A DNA stretch of 64,000 bases from Streptomyces abikoensis. Lineage in GTDB: Bacteria; Actinomycetota; Actinomycetes; Streptomycetales; Streptomycetaceae. A program made the position numbers and the translations under genes. The stretch spans positions 744,001 through 808,000 of the forward strand of contig NZ_BMRT01000003.1 of NCBI RefSeq assembly GCF_014648775.1, read 5' to 3'. Positions within the stretch are counted from its first letter, which is position 1. The number at the start of each line of letters is the position of its first letter. This document shows positions 32,361 to 40,765 of this stretch, piece after piece. The notes beneath the pieces are model-generated. The model did not search any database, was not told the DNA's origin, and saw only the letters and a program-made list of their open reading frames with translations.

Positions 32361-32818
32361 CGGTATGTCCTTCCTGATGTGCCTGACGGCCGCTGGAGGC
32401 CGTCCTCCGCCCGCAGTGGGCGGAAGCCTTGAAGGTGGGTGCTCCGGCTTCCCTGGGTCCGGAGCGGTGCCCTCACCGCCCAGGGCGGCACCCCAGCCAA
32501 GGGGCGGACCGGGGGAGAGAACCTGAGCACGTCAGCCCAGACGGGACACGTCCTGTCCCTGTTCAAGCCTTGTCCGGTCGGGGGCTTGCCTGTCACTCCG
32601 CCGGGGAGACGCCAGTGACAGGGGCCATCACACCGCAGCCGTTCCCGACGCGGGCACTGTCCCGCATGTCGGTACACCACCACGGGTGGACCAGAAGCCC
32701 GCTCAATGGTTCCCCTGCGGACCGGGTCGAGAGACCTCACGTCGCAGCGGCAGACCACGCACTTCTCCCCCTGGGGCGCGTAGGTCACGTACTCCCATTC
32801 ATCGGTCCCGGCCGCCAT
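32357..32818 (-). CDS. Hypothetical Cys-rich protein
   Basis: A 153-residue reading. The first half (EWEYVTYAPQGEKCVVCRCD, then RRGTIERASGPPVVVYRHAG and QCPRRERLRC) looks like a small zinc-binding domain with C-x2-C. The second half is Arg/Pro-rich and less convincing and may be read-through after loss of the original stop. ATG 32818 has AAGGGG 6 bases upstream, better than an earlier GTG at 32833. The stop overlaps the DUF397 start. Confidence 0.45.
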   Translation of the reverse strand: MAAGTDEWEYVTYAPQGEKCVVCRCDVRSLDPVRRGTIERASGPPVVVYRHAGQCPRRERLRCDGPCHWRLPGGVTGKPPTGQGLNRDRTCPVWADVLRFSPPVRPLAGVPPWAVRAPLRTQGSRSTHLQGFRPLRAEDGLQRPSGTSGRTYR

Positions 32819-32885
32819 CACGTACCCCTTCACTGCCGTCTGTGCGCGTCAGGAGTCGATGGTGTCCGGGCCGGGGCGTCGGGAT

Positions 32886-33737
32886 CTAGCTGGTTTCCTG
32901 TTCGTGCAACAACTCATCTCGGATACGCACCAGCATGGCGCGCATGTCGTCACCGGACAGAGCCGCCGACGCGAAGCGCTCGAACTTCTCGACATACAAG
33001 GAAACATCCCGGGGATCGGTGACAACGATCTCAGCATGGATCGTCTCGACCGTCACGGTCCTGTCGTCCCGGATGACGAATGCGTGGTTGGCGATGTCCG
33101 GTTGTGGCGCCGACAGGGGAACGGTCCGAATGTCAATGTTGCGGAGGCGCGAGAGGGAAACGAGTCGGTCCAGTTGTTCCGCCATCCTGGCGGCCGACAC
33201 AATCCGCCATCGCAGCACGGACTCGGTGATGACGAAGTGGAGGTCCTTGGCTGAGTCGTAGAGCACCTGCTGGCGGTCGATCCTCGCGCTGATGGTGCGG
33301 GTGAGAACCTCCTCGCCAAGGTTATGCCGAGCAAGAATGGCCCGTATGTACTCGGGCGTTTGAAGCAGTCCCGGGATCAGGGCCGGTTGGAAGAGGCGCA
33401 GCACGGCCATCTGGGCCTCTAGCGATCTCGTCTGCTCCTGCGCCTTGTGCACGCCCATCCGACGGACCAGGCGCCAGGCCGTGGCTTCCGTGGACGCCGC
33501 CCGGGCGACTTCCAGGTACTCGGCCTTGACCTCGTCCGAGACCCCGATGGCGGTAAGGATGCGTTCGACGTCCGCCGGGGACGGTGCGGCCTTGCCCGTT
33601 TCAATCTTGCTGAGCTTGCTTGTGGACATCACAGCGCTGCGGGCGACGGTTTTGGCCTCCTTTCCGGATGCCTGCCGAAGCGCCCGCAGCGCTGCTCCGA
33701 GCTGCCCTTTGTTCACGCGCCGGCGTGCTTCTCCCAC
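32886..33737 (-). CDS. HTH regulator with DUF5753 domain
   Basis: A 283-residue paralogue of the regulator at 6943. The XRE HTH spans residues 10-65 (LGAALRALRQASGKEAKTVA, then SAVMSTSKLSKIETGK). The DUF5753 domain carries LRLFQPALIPGLLQTPEYIR and ends in FERFASAALSGDDMR. It forms a cassette with a DUF397 protein downstream and a DUF6879 protein upstream, whose coding end it overlaps by 25 bases. The usual interpretation is a Scr1-type antitoxin-like or developmental switch; the target is unknown. Confidence 0.87.
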   Translation of the reverse strand: MGEARRRVNKGQLGAALRALRQASGKEAKTVARSAVMSTSKLSKIETGKAAPSPADVERILTAIGVSDEVKAEYLEVARAASTEATAWRLVRRMGVHKAQEQTRSLEAQMAVLRLFQPALIPGLLQTPEYIRAILARHNLGEEVLTRTISARIDRQQVLYDSAKDLHFVITESVLRWRIVSAARMAEQLDRLVSLSRLRNIDIRTVPLSAPQPDIANHAFVIRDDRTVTVETIHAEIVVTDPRDVSLYVEKFERFASAALSGDDMRAMLVRIRDELLHEQETS

Positions 33738-34234
33738 CAGTCGGAGAACGGCTCGGCGTGCGCCAGCGCTGTATCCCGGATGGTGACGAAGTCTTGTGCC
33801 CGGCTGTCAGGCATCGTTTCCCGCCCTGTGACGGCTCCTGTGTCGTCGTAATGCATGACGACTGCCGTTCTCTCGTCGAAGAGCCAGAAGTCTCCTGCCC
33901 CTTCGAGCGGGTTTGGCTTGTTCGTCGCATCAAGGATGAAGAACTCTTCGCCCCCGGTCGCGTTCTTCCGGTATCCCCAGCCGAGTTCGAACCGAAGATA
34001 CGGCGTGAGGGGGCGCGACAGGATGTGCACGCGGTAAACGCGCTTTCCGAGGTTCGTGAGGGTCCGGAGTTCCGACACCCAGGCTTCGTTGTAGTCGTCG
34101 GGCTGTGGCTGCCCGGAGAGGAAGGCTCGGTAGGCGTCCACGTTGCCCGACCCGCTGTAGTCGGCGAGGGTCTCCAGCCTGAATGCTTCTCGCTCGAAGG
34201 AGTCGAACAGCTCCCCGAGAGTCTTAAGCGTCAC
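33713..34234 (-). CDS. DUF6879 family protein
   Basis: A 173-residue cytosolic protein. LFDSFEREAFRLETLADYSG (N-terminus), VYRVHILSRPLTPYLRFELGW (mid) and DFWLFDERTAVVMHYDD match the DUF6879 pattern, a family nearly always found beside HTH/DUF5753 regulators in Streptomyces. It lies in an operon with the preceding small gene (stop-start overlap at 34224-34234) and the HTH gene (25-base overlap). The biochemical role is unknown. Confidence 0.8.
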   Translation of the reverse strand: MTLKTLGELFDSFEREAFRLETLADYSGSGNVDAYRAFLSGQPQPDDYNEAWVSELRTLTNLGKRVYRVHILSRPLTPYLRFELGWGYRKNATGGEEFFILDATNKPNPLEGAGDFWLFDERTAVVMHYDDTGAVTGRETMPDSRAQDFVTIRDTALAHAEPFSDWWEKHAGA

Positions 34235-34421
34235 GGAGGCCCTTCCGGATCAGGTCGAACACGAGCTGCATCGGGATCTCCACGAGGGTCTCGTGCGCCG
34301 GAATCTCCAGGCCGTGATCGGTAGGCGTCTCACCCTGGACCAAGAGGGTGTCCCTGTCCGTGGCGTAGATGGTTGGGCAGTCCTTGATGTCGCACGTGCT
34401 CACGAGCTTGGTGACCTTCAC
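34224..34421 (-). CDS. Small conserved protein upstream of DUF6879
   Basis: A 65-residue protein from GTG 34421 (GGGAGGGAGCAGC just upstream). VKVTKLVSTCDIKDCPTIYA and LVEIPMQLVFDLIRKGLRDA suggest a small alpha/beta protein with a Cys pair. It is often found with DUF6879-HTH cassettes in Streptomyces. The gene lies in the same frame as the frameshifted upstream gene, so a naive reading would fuse the two. Confidence 0.65.
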   Translation of the reverse strand: MKVTKLVSTCDIKDCPTIYATDRDTLLVQGETPTDHGLEIPAHETLVEIPMQLVFDLIRKGLRDA

Positions 34422-34560
34422 GCTGCTCCCTCCCCGGTCTGCTCCGGTGTGTCCGGTTCGATGCTTCCGACCTCGCAGGGTGAGGCGCAAGAGGTTCCGG
34501 TTTCCGAAACGGGAAAGCGGGGCGGGAGGGGGTGAGCGGCGGCGCGTCGCAGCCTCACCG

Positions 34561-35486
34561 CTACCCGCATGGGCGCAGCGCCGCTCGTGCTGTCGCCACG
34601 CCCCATGTGGCAGCAGAATGGGGCGTCTCCGTGGCGGTCGGGGTGGTGGTTTCCGCTGCCTGTTCCCGGCGGCAGGCCGGGCACAAGGTCTCCTCCGCCA
34701 CCGGGCGGAACAGGCGCGGCTGGACGTGCTCGCCCCGGCATTCGCGCATGCTCGCCACGCGCGGCTCGATGGCAGGGTTTCCTGGACCCGCTGCTCAGTG
34801 AACGACGGCATCGGCGGCAGCTTGCGCGTCAGGCGGTTGCGGGCGAGGGCCGCTGCCGAGTGGACGCGTTCGGGAAGTCCCGAGGTCAGCGCCTCACGGA
34901 GGTCGGTCAGCGAAGCGCCGCGCAGGAACCACTCGGCGGCCAACGGGGCGAGCTCGGCCACCTCCCGCCCCGTCAGGCGAAGTTGGCGTTCGCGGTGCGA
35001 GACGGAGGAGAGCGCCAGGGCGCCGCGCTCGATCAGCCGGGAGGGTCGGGAGGGAGGGTTCTGCGTGTTCTCCTCAGTGTTGTTTTGGGAGCGACCGACG
35101 GACCGGTCGTCCGGCTCACCGATGGCCGGTTCCACGGCCGTCGGCGGCTCGGCGGGACGGCCCCCGTCCCGAACCACCAGCGCCTCCTCGGCGCTCAGCG
35201 GTACGTTCGAGACGAGCTGCCTGGTCGCCCAGCGGCCGTGCGGGCCCTGGCCGCGCCACTCGTGGACGTACCCCTCCGCGATCAGCTCCCGCTTCGCGCG
35301 CTGGAACGCGGTCTTCTTGATCCCCGCACGTTTCGCCGTCTCCGACAACAGCTGGTCAACGCCGTCGGGGAGCGAGAGCTGCCACATCAACAGGCGTACG
35401 GCTTCGGCCGATAGACGCGGATGGCGGATGATGTCGTTCGAGACCTGCGTGAAGAAACGCGCAGGAGGGATAGCATGCTTGTGCAT
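34561..35486 (-). pseudogene. Replication-initiator-like HTH gene with apparent frameshift
   Basis: The N-terminal 220 residues are well conserved in type: FFTQVSNDIIRHPRLSAEAV, RLLMWQLSLPDGVDQLLSET, AKRAGIKKTAFQRAKRELIA and a wHTH-like GYVHEWRGQGPHGRWATR, as in helix-turn-helix proteins of Streptomyces integrative elements. After FTEQRVQETL near 34775 the same frame turns to Arg/Pro/Ser-rich nonsense. A +1 shift restores a sensible end: MRECRGEHVQPRLF, RPVAEETLCPACRREQA and a stop at 34561, with a C-x2-C knuckle. ATG 35486 follows AAGGAG. This is either a real frameshift (pseudogene) or a sequencing error. Confidence 0.72.
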
Positions 35487-35553
35487 TCGCGAGTCTCCTT
35501 GGGATAGCACCTCGCGGGTGTAGACCCCCTTCGCCGGTTGCAGCCAGCGTCGG

Positions 35554-35584
35554 GGGTCGCTTCATTCACTCTACGAAGCGACCC
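35554..35584. promoter_or_regulatory. Perfect 10-bp inverted repeat GGGTCGCTTC/GAAGCGACCC
   Basis: Arms 35554-35563 and 35575-35584 with an 11-base AT-richer spacer, 68 bp upstream of the HTH gene and 65 bp beyond the stop of the next gene. It could be an operator, a terminator for the gene at 35649, or a replication-related site. Confidence 0.6.
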
Positions 35585-35648
35585 GATTACTCGCGACCGT
35601 AGCGCATCCCCACACACGGACGCGGCCCTTCCGATGGAACGCGCGCCA

Positions 35649-36497
35649 TCAGAACCAGGAGGCTCCCCCTCGCCGCCTCCTCTTGACCTTGCGCTGCTCC
35701 TTGTCGAACTCCTTCATGACGTCGGGATCGATCGTCATGACATAGGCCACGGTGAGGCGGATGGGCTCACTGTCCTGCCTGGCGACAGTTGCCGAGGCCC
35801 GATCCGTTTCTTCGACCAAGGTTTCGACGAACGACTCGAAGCTGACGATCGATGCACGCATAAAGCGCGCTGCCAGCTCGAACAGCCGGAGCATGTGCGC
35901 AGGTGGACTTACCGATCGCAGGTCGATGGACCAGTCGATCAGGGATTCGTAGATACCCAGGAAGCGCCTGGCGAGGTGCGTGATGAGGTCGCGATCCCCC
36001 GGTTCCCCGGGGAGACCGAACGCTTTGTCCTGCGCTTCTTGAGACATCCATCTGTCGACGTCCGAGCCGATCCGTTGTGCCTCGGCGAAGGCCGCTGCGA
36101 GATAGGCGTTCGCTTCGACCTCGTCCCGAAGCGTTCGACCGATTACGCGATGCCCCAGGCTGTAGTCGAACCGCTTCAGCTCAAGTTCCTTCAGCCCCAC
36201 ATACAACTCTCCTGCGAAGAGGAGGTACTCCCAGACGGCAGGCATCGCCTCGCGCGTCCTTGCGAGCTCCTCGCGAGTCCGGAGCACCGTCGCCCCCAGA
36301 GCCCCGGCAGCCGGAACCTCGCTTGCCGGTGGATCGGGGGCCACGACTGGGTCGGCCTGGTAATTGAGGGTGACGTTGTGCACCACCCCGGCTTGAATGA
36401 CCGGCCCCGTGACATTCCCGGAAAGGTCGTTGGTCACCTGCCTCGGCGGTTGGAGGAGGTAGTCCCCGTCATGAGGCCCTGCTGACAGCACACCCAC
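35649..36497 (-). CDS. Hypothetical protein with N-terminal NxxSGNVxGPVIQAG motif
   Basis: A 282-residue cytosolic protein. Near the N-terminus NDLSGNVTGPVIQAGVVHNV resembles the short I-x-G-x-V-x-G-P-V-V-Q-A-x-x-I-x-G-G-V motif seen at the start or middle of many Streptomyces regulatory and effector-type proteins. The remaining 220 residues are alpha-helical with long charged stretches (VWEYLLFAGELYVGLKELEL, FLGIYESLIDWSIDLRSV) and a Lys/Arg-rich end. No catalytic motif is seen. Codon use is less GC3-biased than its neighbours, in line with acquisition. Confidence 0.65.
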   Translation of the reverse strand: MGVLSAGPHDGDYLLQPPRQVTNDLSGNVTGPVIQAGVVHNVTLNYQADPVVAPDPPASEVPAAGALGATVLRTREELARTREAMPAVWEYLLFAGELYVGLKELELKRFDYSLGHRVIGRTLRDEVEANAYLAAAFAEAQRIGSDVDRWMSQEAQDKAFGLPGEPGDRDLITHLARRFLGIYESLIDWSIDLRSVSPPAHMLRLFELAARFMRASIVSFESFVETLVEETDRASATVARQDSEPIRLTVAYVMTIDPDVMKEFDKEQRKVKRRRRGGASWF

Positions 36498-36553
36498 CCC
36501 ATCCCCCCGGAAATCCTCAGCGACACACTTCTGCGGTCCAGGTCAGTGCTGGA

Positions 36554-36826
36554 TCAGGGGCACGCATGGTCGGATGTGACATCACTGTCCGGCCGTCCCG
36601 GCTGGAGCAGCCGCTCGAAGCACAGGGAGCCCTCCACGCCCGCGTACGCGCCGAAGTTGGGGATCGAACCCGGCTCGACGTACATGTGCTTGACCTCGCC
36701 GACGCCCGCGCCGAGGTCGCAGAGCCCGTCGCAGCCGACGACCGTGCCGTCGGGCGTGTGGGCGAAGGAGAACGCCGCGCCACGCGGTGGTGGCCCCGGC
36801 CCGGCGGGGAGCCGGCGCGGGGCCAC
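36554..36826 (-). pseudogene. Remnant of a GNAT N-acetyltransferase
   Basis: AFSFAHTPDGTVVGCDGLCD, then GAGVGEVKHMYVEPGS is the first half of a GNAT domain (strands 2-4). It is followed directly by IPNFGAYAGVEGSLCFERLL, the typical C-terminal strands of the same family. The acetyl-CoA loop and the helix between them are deleted, and the N-terminus is missing. The gap 36498-36851 contains nothing else that I can support. Confidence 0.7.
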
Positions 36827-36851
36827 CGTACCTCGGCGGAATCGGCCGGGG

Positions 36852-38672
36852 TCAGCCCAGCCGCTGGACCAGTGCCCGGTACTCGTCCCACAGTTCCTTC
36901 GGCGTGTGGTCGCCGAAGGTCTCCAGGTGCTGGGGCACCAGGGCCGCCTCCTCGCGCCAGACGTCCTTGTCGACCGTGAGGAGCAGGTCGAGGTCGGCGT
37001 CCGGGATGTCGAGGCCGTCGGTGTCGAGGGCGTCGCGCGTCGGGAGGATGCCGATGGGGGTCTCGACGCCGTCGGCCGTGCCGTCGAGGCGCTCGACGAT
37101 CCACTTCAGGACGCGGCTGTTCTCGCCGAAGCCGGGCCAGACGAAGCGGCCGCCCGCGTCCTTGCGGAACCAGTTGACGTAGTAGATCTTGGGGAGCTTC
37201 GACTGGTCCTTGCCGGCGCCGACCTTGACCCAATGGCCCATGTAGTCACCCATGTTGTAGCCGCAGAACGGCAGCATGGCGAACGGGTCGCGGCGCAGCT
37301 CGCCGACCTTGCCCTCGGCCGCGGCGGTCTTCTCGGAGGCGACATTGGCACCGAGGAAGACGCCGTGCTGCCAGTTGAAGGACTCGGTCACCAGCGGGAC
37401 GGCCGTGGCGCGGCGGCCGCCGAAGAGGATGGCCGAGATCGGCACGCCCTTGGGGTCCTCCCACTCCGGGGCGATGATCGGGCACTGCGACGCCGGGACG
37501 GTGAAGCGGGCGTTGGGGTGGGCGGCCGGGGTGTCCGAGGACGGGGTCCAGTCGTTGCCCTTCCAGTCGATGAGGTGCTCGGGGGCCTCCTCCGTCATGC
37601 CCTCCCACCACACGTCGTCGTCATCGGTGCGGGCGACGTTGGTGAAGACGGCGTTGCCCCAGAGGGTCTTCATGGCGTTGGCGTTGGTGTGCTCGCCGGT
37701 GCCGGGGGCGACGCCGAAGAAGCCGGCCTCGGGGTTGATGGCGTAGAGGCGGCCGTCCTCGCCGAAGCGCATCCAGGCGATGTCGTCGCCGATGGTCTCC
37801 ACCGTCCAGCCGGAGACGGTGGGCTCCAGCATGGCGAGGTTGGTCTTGCCGCAGGCGGAGGGGAAGGCGGCGGCGACGTACTTCGGCTCGCCGTGCGGCG
37901 GGGTGAGCTTGAGGATGAGCATGTGCTCGGCGAGCCAGCCCTCGTCCCGGGCCATCACGGAGGCGATGCGCAGGGCGTAGCACTTCTTGCCCAGCAGGGC
38001 GTTGCCGCCGTAGCCGGAACCGTAGGACCAGATCTCGCGTTCCTCCGGGAAGTGCGAGATGTATTTGGTGGAGTTGCAGGGCCAGGGCACGTCCTGCTCG
38101 CCCTCGGCCAGCGGGGCGCCCAGGGTGTGAACGGCCTTGACGAAGAAGCCGTCGGTGCCGAGCTCGTCGAGGACGGCCTGGCCCATGCGGGTCATGGTGC
38201 GCATCGAGACGGCGACGTAGGCGGAGTCGGTGATCTCGACGCCGATCGCGGAGAGCGGCGAGCCGACGGGGCCCATGCAGAAGGGCACGACGTACATGGT
38301 GCGGCCGCGCATGGAGCCGCGGAAGATCCCCTGCTCACCGGAGAAGATCTCGCGCATCTCCGCCGGGGCCTTCCAGTGGTTGGTCGGGCCCGCGTCCTCC
38401 TCCTTCTCGGAGCAGATGAACGTACGGTCCTCGACGCGCGCCACGTCGCTGGGGTCGGAGGCGGCGTAGTAGGAGTTGGGGCGCTTGACCGGGTCGAGTT
38501 TCCGGAAGGTCCCCTTGGCGACGAGCTCCTCGCTCAGGCGCTCGTACTCGGCCTCGGAACCGTCGCACCAGACCACCTGGTCCGGCTGGGTGAGGGCGGC
38601 GATCTCGTCGACCCAGGAGATCAGCTCCTGGTGGTTGGTGGGGGTGGTGGGAGCCGCACTGGTGCGCGCCAC
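36852..38672 (-). CDS. pckG: Phosphoenolpyruvate carboxykinase (GTP)
   Basis: A 606-residue enzyme converting oxaloacetate plus GTP to PEP, GDP and CO2, the first step of gluconeogenesis. [20 protein letters not shown] is the kinase-1a P-loop. [20 protein letters not shown] is the GTP-PEPCK hallmark. [20 protein letters not shown] holds Mn ligands, and [20 protein letters not shown] lines the nucleotide site. Length matches actinobacterial PckG (about 605-610). GTG 38672 with GGAG upstream gives [17 protein letters not shown]; the longer frame to 38771 is not used by the family. Monocistronic. Confidence 0.95.
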   Translation of the reverse strand: MARTSAAPTTPTNHQELISWVDEIAALTQPDQVVWCDGSEAEYERLSEELVAKGTFRKLDPVKRPNSYYAASDPSDVARVEDRTFICSEKEEDAGPTNHWKAPAEMREIFSGEQGIFRGSMRGRTMYVVPFCMGPVGSPLSAIGVEITDSAYVAVSMRTMTRMGQAVLDELGTDGFFVKAVHTLGAPLAEGEQDVPWPCNSTKYISHFPEEREIWSYGSGYGGNALLGKKCYALRIASVMARDEGWLAEHMLILKLTPPHGEPKYVAAAFPSACGKTNLAMLEPTVSGWTVETIGDDIAWMRFGEDGRLYAINPEAGFFGVAPGTGEHTNANAMKTLWGNAVFTNVARTDDDDVWWEGMTEEAPEHLIDWKGNDWTPSSDTPAAHPNARFTVPASQCPIIAPEWEDPKGVPISAILFGGRRATAVPLVTESFNWQHGVFLGANVASEKTAAAEGKVGELRRDPFAMLPFCGYNMGDYMGHWVKVGAGKDQSKLPKIYYVNWFRKDAGGRFVWPGFGENSRVLKWIVERLDGTADGVETPIGILPTRDALDTDGLDIPDADLDLLLTVDKDVWREEAALVPQHLETFGDHTPKELWDEYRALVQRLG

Positions 38673-38915
38673 GATCGCTCCGTCCCGCCGGAACCCGCTG
38701 TCCGGCGTCGCTATTGAGGGTGGAACGGCCCATGGGCACCGGGGATCGCCGGTGCCGGACCGTCTCTGCACATTGGTTGCCCCTTGGGGGCCGCGACCCA
38801 GACGCTTCGTGACCGCTCATCCGGTGCCGCCCGCACTCATTTGATCATCCGACTCATCATCCGATCTGTCCAGGGGGCGCCCCCGTGACCATCACCACCC
38901 GATACCCGCCCGTAA

Positions 38916-38931
38916 CCTACGGTTGCGTAGG
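38916..38931. promoter_or_regulatory. Palindrome CCTACG-GTTG-CGTAGG at the TrhA start
   Basis: A perfect 6-base inverted repeat with flanking AA/TA, 5 bp upstream of ATG 38936. It overlaps the likely promoter and start region, so a bound protein would repress. The form resembles TetR-type operators found before membrane-lipid genes in actinobacteria. The regulator is not identified. Confidence 0.6.
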
Positions 38932-38935
38932 TAGC

Positions 38936-39727
38936 ATGACGGCCATGACACCCGCGCCCGACACAGCGCCCTCTCCGTCCTCCGGTTCCCCCGGGGCGCC
39001 GCATGCCGCAATCCTGAACGCCAGTTCGTCCGATTCCGGTTCGCCAGCCGCCGATGTCACCGGCGTGGCCGAGGCCGTCGCCGCGGCGGCCCCGGTCAAG
39101 CCACGGCTGCGCGGCTGGCTGCACGCCGGGATGTTTCCCGCGGTGCTGATCTCCGGCGTCTTCCTCACCGCCCTGGCGGACAGCACCCGGGGCAGAATCG
39201 CCTGCGCGGTCTACGTCCTGACCGCCTGCCTGCTGTTCGGCATCAGCGCGCTCTACCACCGGGGCGACTGGAGCCCGCGCGCGGCGGCCGTGCTGCGCCG
39301 GCTCGATCACGCCAATATCTTCCTGATCATCGCGGGTACCTACACCCCCCTGACCATGCTGCTCGTGCCCGGCGGCCGGGGACGGCTGCTGCTCTGGGCC
39401 GTATGGCTCGCGGCCGCCGCCGGAATCGCCTTCCGCGTCTTCTGGGTCGGCGCGCCGCGCTGGCTCTACACCCCCTGCTACATCGCGATGGGCTGGGCCG
39501 CCGTCTTCTTCCTGCCGGACTTCCTCCGCAAGGGCGGCATCGCCGTCCTCGTGCTGGTGATCGTCGGCGGCCTGCTCTACTCGGCGGGCGGCGTGATCTA
39601 CGGGATCAAGCGCCCGAACCCCTCACCCCGGTGGTTCGGATTCCACGAGGTGTTCCACTCACTCACGCTCGCCGCGTTCATCACCCACTACGTGGGCATC
39701 TCACTGGTGGCCTATTCGCACGCCTGA
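38936..39727 (+). CDS. Hemolysin III/TrhA-family (PAQR) membrane protein
   Basis: A 263-residue protein with seven predicted helices after a Ser/Pro-rich cytosolic N-terminus of about 50 residues. The family signatures are ISALYHRGDWSPRAAAVLRR, LDHANIFLIIAGTYTPLTML, and near the end FGFHEVFHSLTLAAFITHYV with the His residues of the zinc site. PAQR/TrhA proteins are linked to membrane lipid composition, and a hydrolase-like activity has been suggested for the zinc site. ATG 38936 or 38945 are both possible. The upstream palindrome implies regulation, perhaps by membrane state. Confidence 0.88.
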   Translation: MTAMTPAPDTAPSPSSGSPGAPHAAILNASSSDSGSPAADVTGVAEAVAAAAPVKPRLRGWLHAGMFPAVLISGVFLTALADSTRGRIACAVYVLTACLLFGISALYHRGDWSPRAAAVLRRLDHANIFLIIAGTYTPLTMLLVPGGRGRLLLWAVWLAAAAGIAFRVFWVGAPRWLYTPCYIAMGWAAVFFLPDFLRKGGIAVLVLVIVGGLLYSAGGVIYGIKRPNPSPRWFGFHEVFHSLTLAAFITHYVGISLVAYSHA

Positions 39728-39913
39728 GCGCGAGCCGGAGGGGGCACGACGCGCTCCGCGGCCCCCGCGCGGCGGCCGCGGCCTCGACGCCGCGGCCACC
39801 CGCCACGTCAGCCCGCCCACGCCGGCCACGACCACGGCCAGCACGGCGACCTCCCCCACGAACACGTACCCGGCGACGCTCAACACGGCCACCAGCAAAG
39901 CGGCAACGGTCAT
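39701..39913 (-). CDS. Small membrane protein
   Basis: A 70-residue protein. The N-terminal half is two closely spaced hydrophobic segments (VAALLVAVLSVAGYVFVGEVA, then VVVAGVGGLTW) followed by an Arg/Pro/Gly-rich cytosolic tail. GGAGGGGGT precedes the ATG by 5 bases. Its end overlaps the TrhA stop convergently by 27 bp. Function unknown. Confidence 0.55.
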   Translation of the reverse strand: MTVAALLVAVLSVAGYVFVGEVAVLAVVVAGVGGLTWRVAAASRPRPPRGGRGARRAPSGSRSGVRIGHQ

Positions 39914-40066
39914 GACATACCCCCTCCATCACCTTTTGGCTGACTCCCCGCTCCCCTGCCCCGCACACAGCGTCACACACCCCACTGACAATCAGCGTCC
40001 CGTCAAAGCCGGCCACTCCCGCGCTCGGTGTGGTCCGTGAAAAGACCGATGCCGGAGAATGCGGCC

Positions 40067-40690
40067 ATGGCCACAGCCCACTCCTCCCCCGCGGCGCCGA
40101 CCGCGCCCGTCCTCGGGCTGCGCGAGCGGAAGAAGATCCAGACCCGCCGCGCGATCCGGGGTGCCGCCTACCGCCTCTTCGAACGGCAGGGGTACGACGC
40201 CACGCCCGTCGACCAGATCGCCGAGGCCGCCGACGTCTCCACCAGCACGGTCTTCCGCTACTTCCCCACCAAGGAGGACATCGTCCTCACCGACGAGTAC
40301 GACGCGGTGATGGAGGCCGCGATCCGCTCGCGCCCGGCGGACGAGCACCCCGTCGAGTCCATCCGGCACGGCGTCACCGGCGCCGTCCGCCAGCTCGTCG
40401 AACGCGACATCGCCGAGCTGCGCCAGCGCACCCGGCTCGTGCACGAGGTGCCCGCGCTGCGCGGCCGGACGGCGGAGGGCATGGCGGAGTCGGCCCGCGT
40501 GCTCTGCGCCGTCCTGGCCGGACGCACGGGCCGGTCGCCCGGCGACCTGGAGCTGCGGGTCGTGGTCGCCGCCGTCCTGGGGGCGATGCAGGAGGCGACG
40601 ATGCACTGGGTCGAGCAGGGGCAGACGGACGATTTGCCCGCGCTGATCGACCGGGCGCTCGGGGTGCTCGTGCGTGGGCTGACGCTTTAG
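40067..40690 (+). CDS. TetR/AcrR-family transcriptional regulator
   Basis: A 207-residue protein. The HTH spans residues 17-65 (RKKIQTRRAIRGAAYRLFER, then IAEAADVSTSTVFRYFPTKE). The C-terminal domain has LRQRTRLVHEVPALRGRT and LRVVVAAVLGAMQEATMHWV, the pattern of the actinobacterial TetR C-terminal domain with Y-x-Q-like helices. ATG 40067 follows GGAG by 9 bases; two upstream in-frame starts are weaker. It stands alone, convergent with the DUF255 gene, so the target is not obvious. An MDR-type efflux or self-regulation role is typical. Confidence 0.85.
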   Translation: MATAHSSPAAPTAPVLGLRERKKIQTRRAIRGAAYRLFERQGYDATPVDQIAEAADVSTSTVFRYFPTKEDIVLTDEYDAVMEAAIRSRPADEHPVESIRHGVTGAVRQLVERDIAELRQRTRLVHEVPALRGRTAEGMAESARVLCAVLAGRTGRSPGDLELRVVVAAVLGAMQEATMHWVEQGQTDDLPALIDRALGVLVRGLTL

Positions 40691-40710
40691 CGCTTCGCGG
40701 GTCCGGTATG

Positions 40711-40765
40711 TCGGCCGCGGGTGCGTCGTGGTTGATCGCGCAGTTCCTCGCGCCCCTTCGGGCGC
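40711..40765. terminator. Streptomyces dispersed repeat with hairpin between convergent genes
   Basis: GTTGATCGCGCAGTTCCTCG then GCGCCC-CTTC-GGGCGC (40750-40755 and 40760-40765). This is the frequent CGCGCAGTTCCTCGCGCCCCT-type repeat. The hairpin abuts the stop codon of the DUF255 gene and could end both convergent transcripts. Confidence 0.65.

Noticed and set aside
34224..35510. A single 428-codon gene from the HTH start to the small gene stop
   Set aside because: The middle third is nonsense composition, and the true C-terminus of the HTH protein is in another frame. Two separate genes explain it better.
31566..36851. Intact integrative element or prophage
   Set aside because: No integrase, excisionase, relaxase or phage structural gene is visible, and no att repeats were found. 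At most this is a remnant.
36546..38717. A 723-codon open frame on the plus strand opposite pckG
   Set aside because: Antisense shadow of a highly GC3-biased gene; the pckG frame has complete catalytic motifs, and the opposite frame gives low-complexity Gly/Asp/Val sequence.
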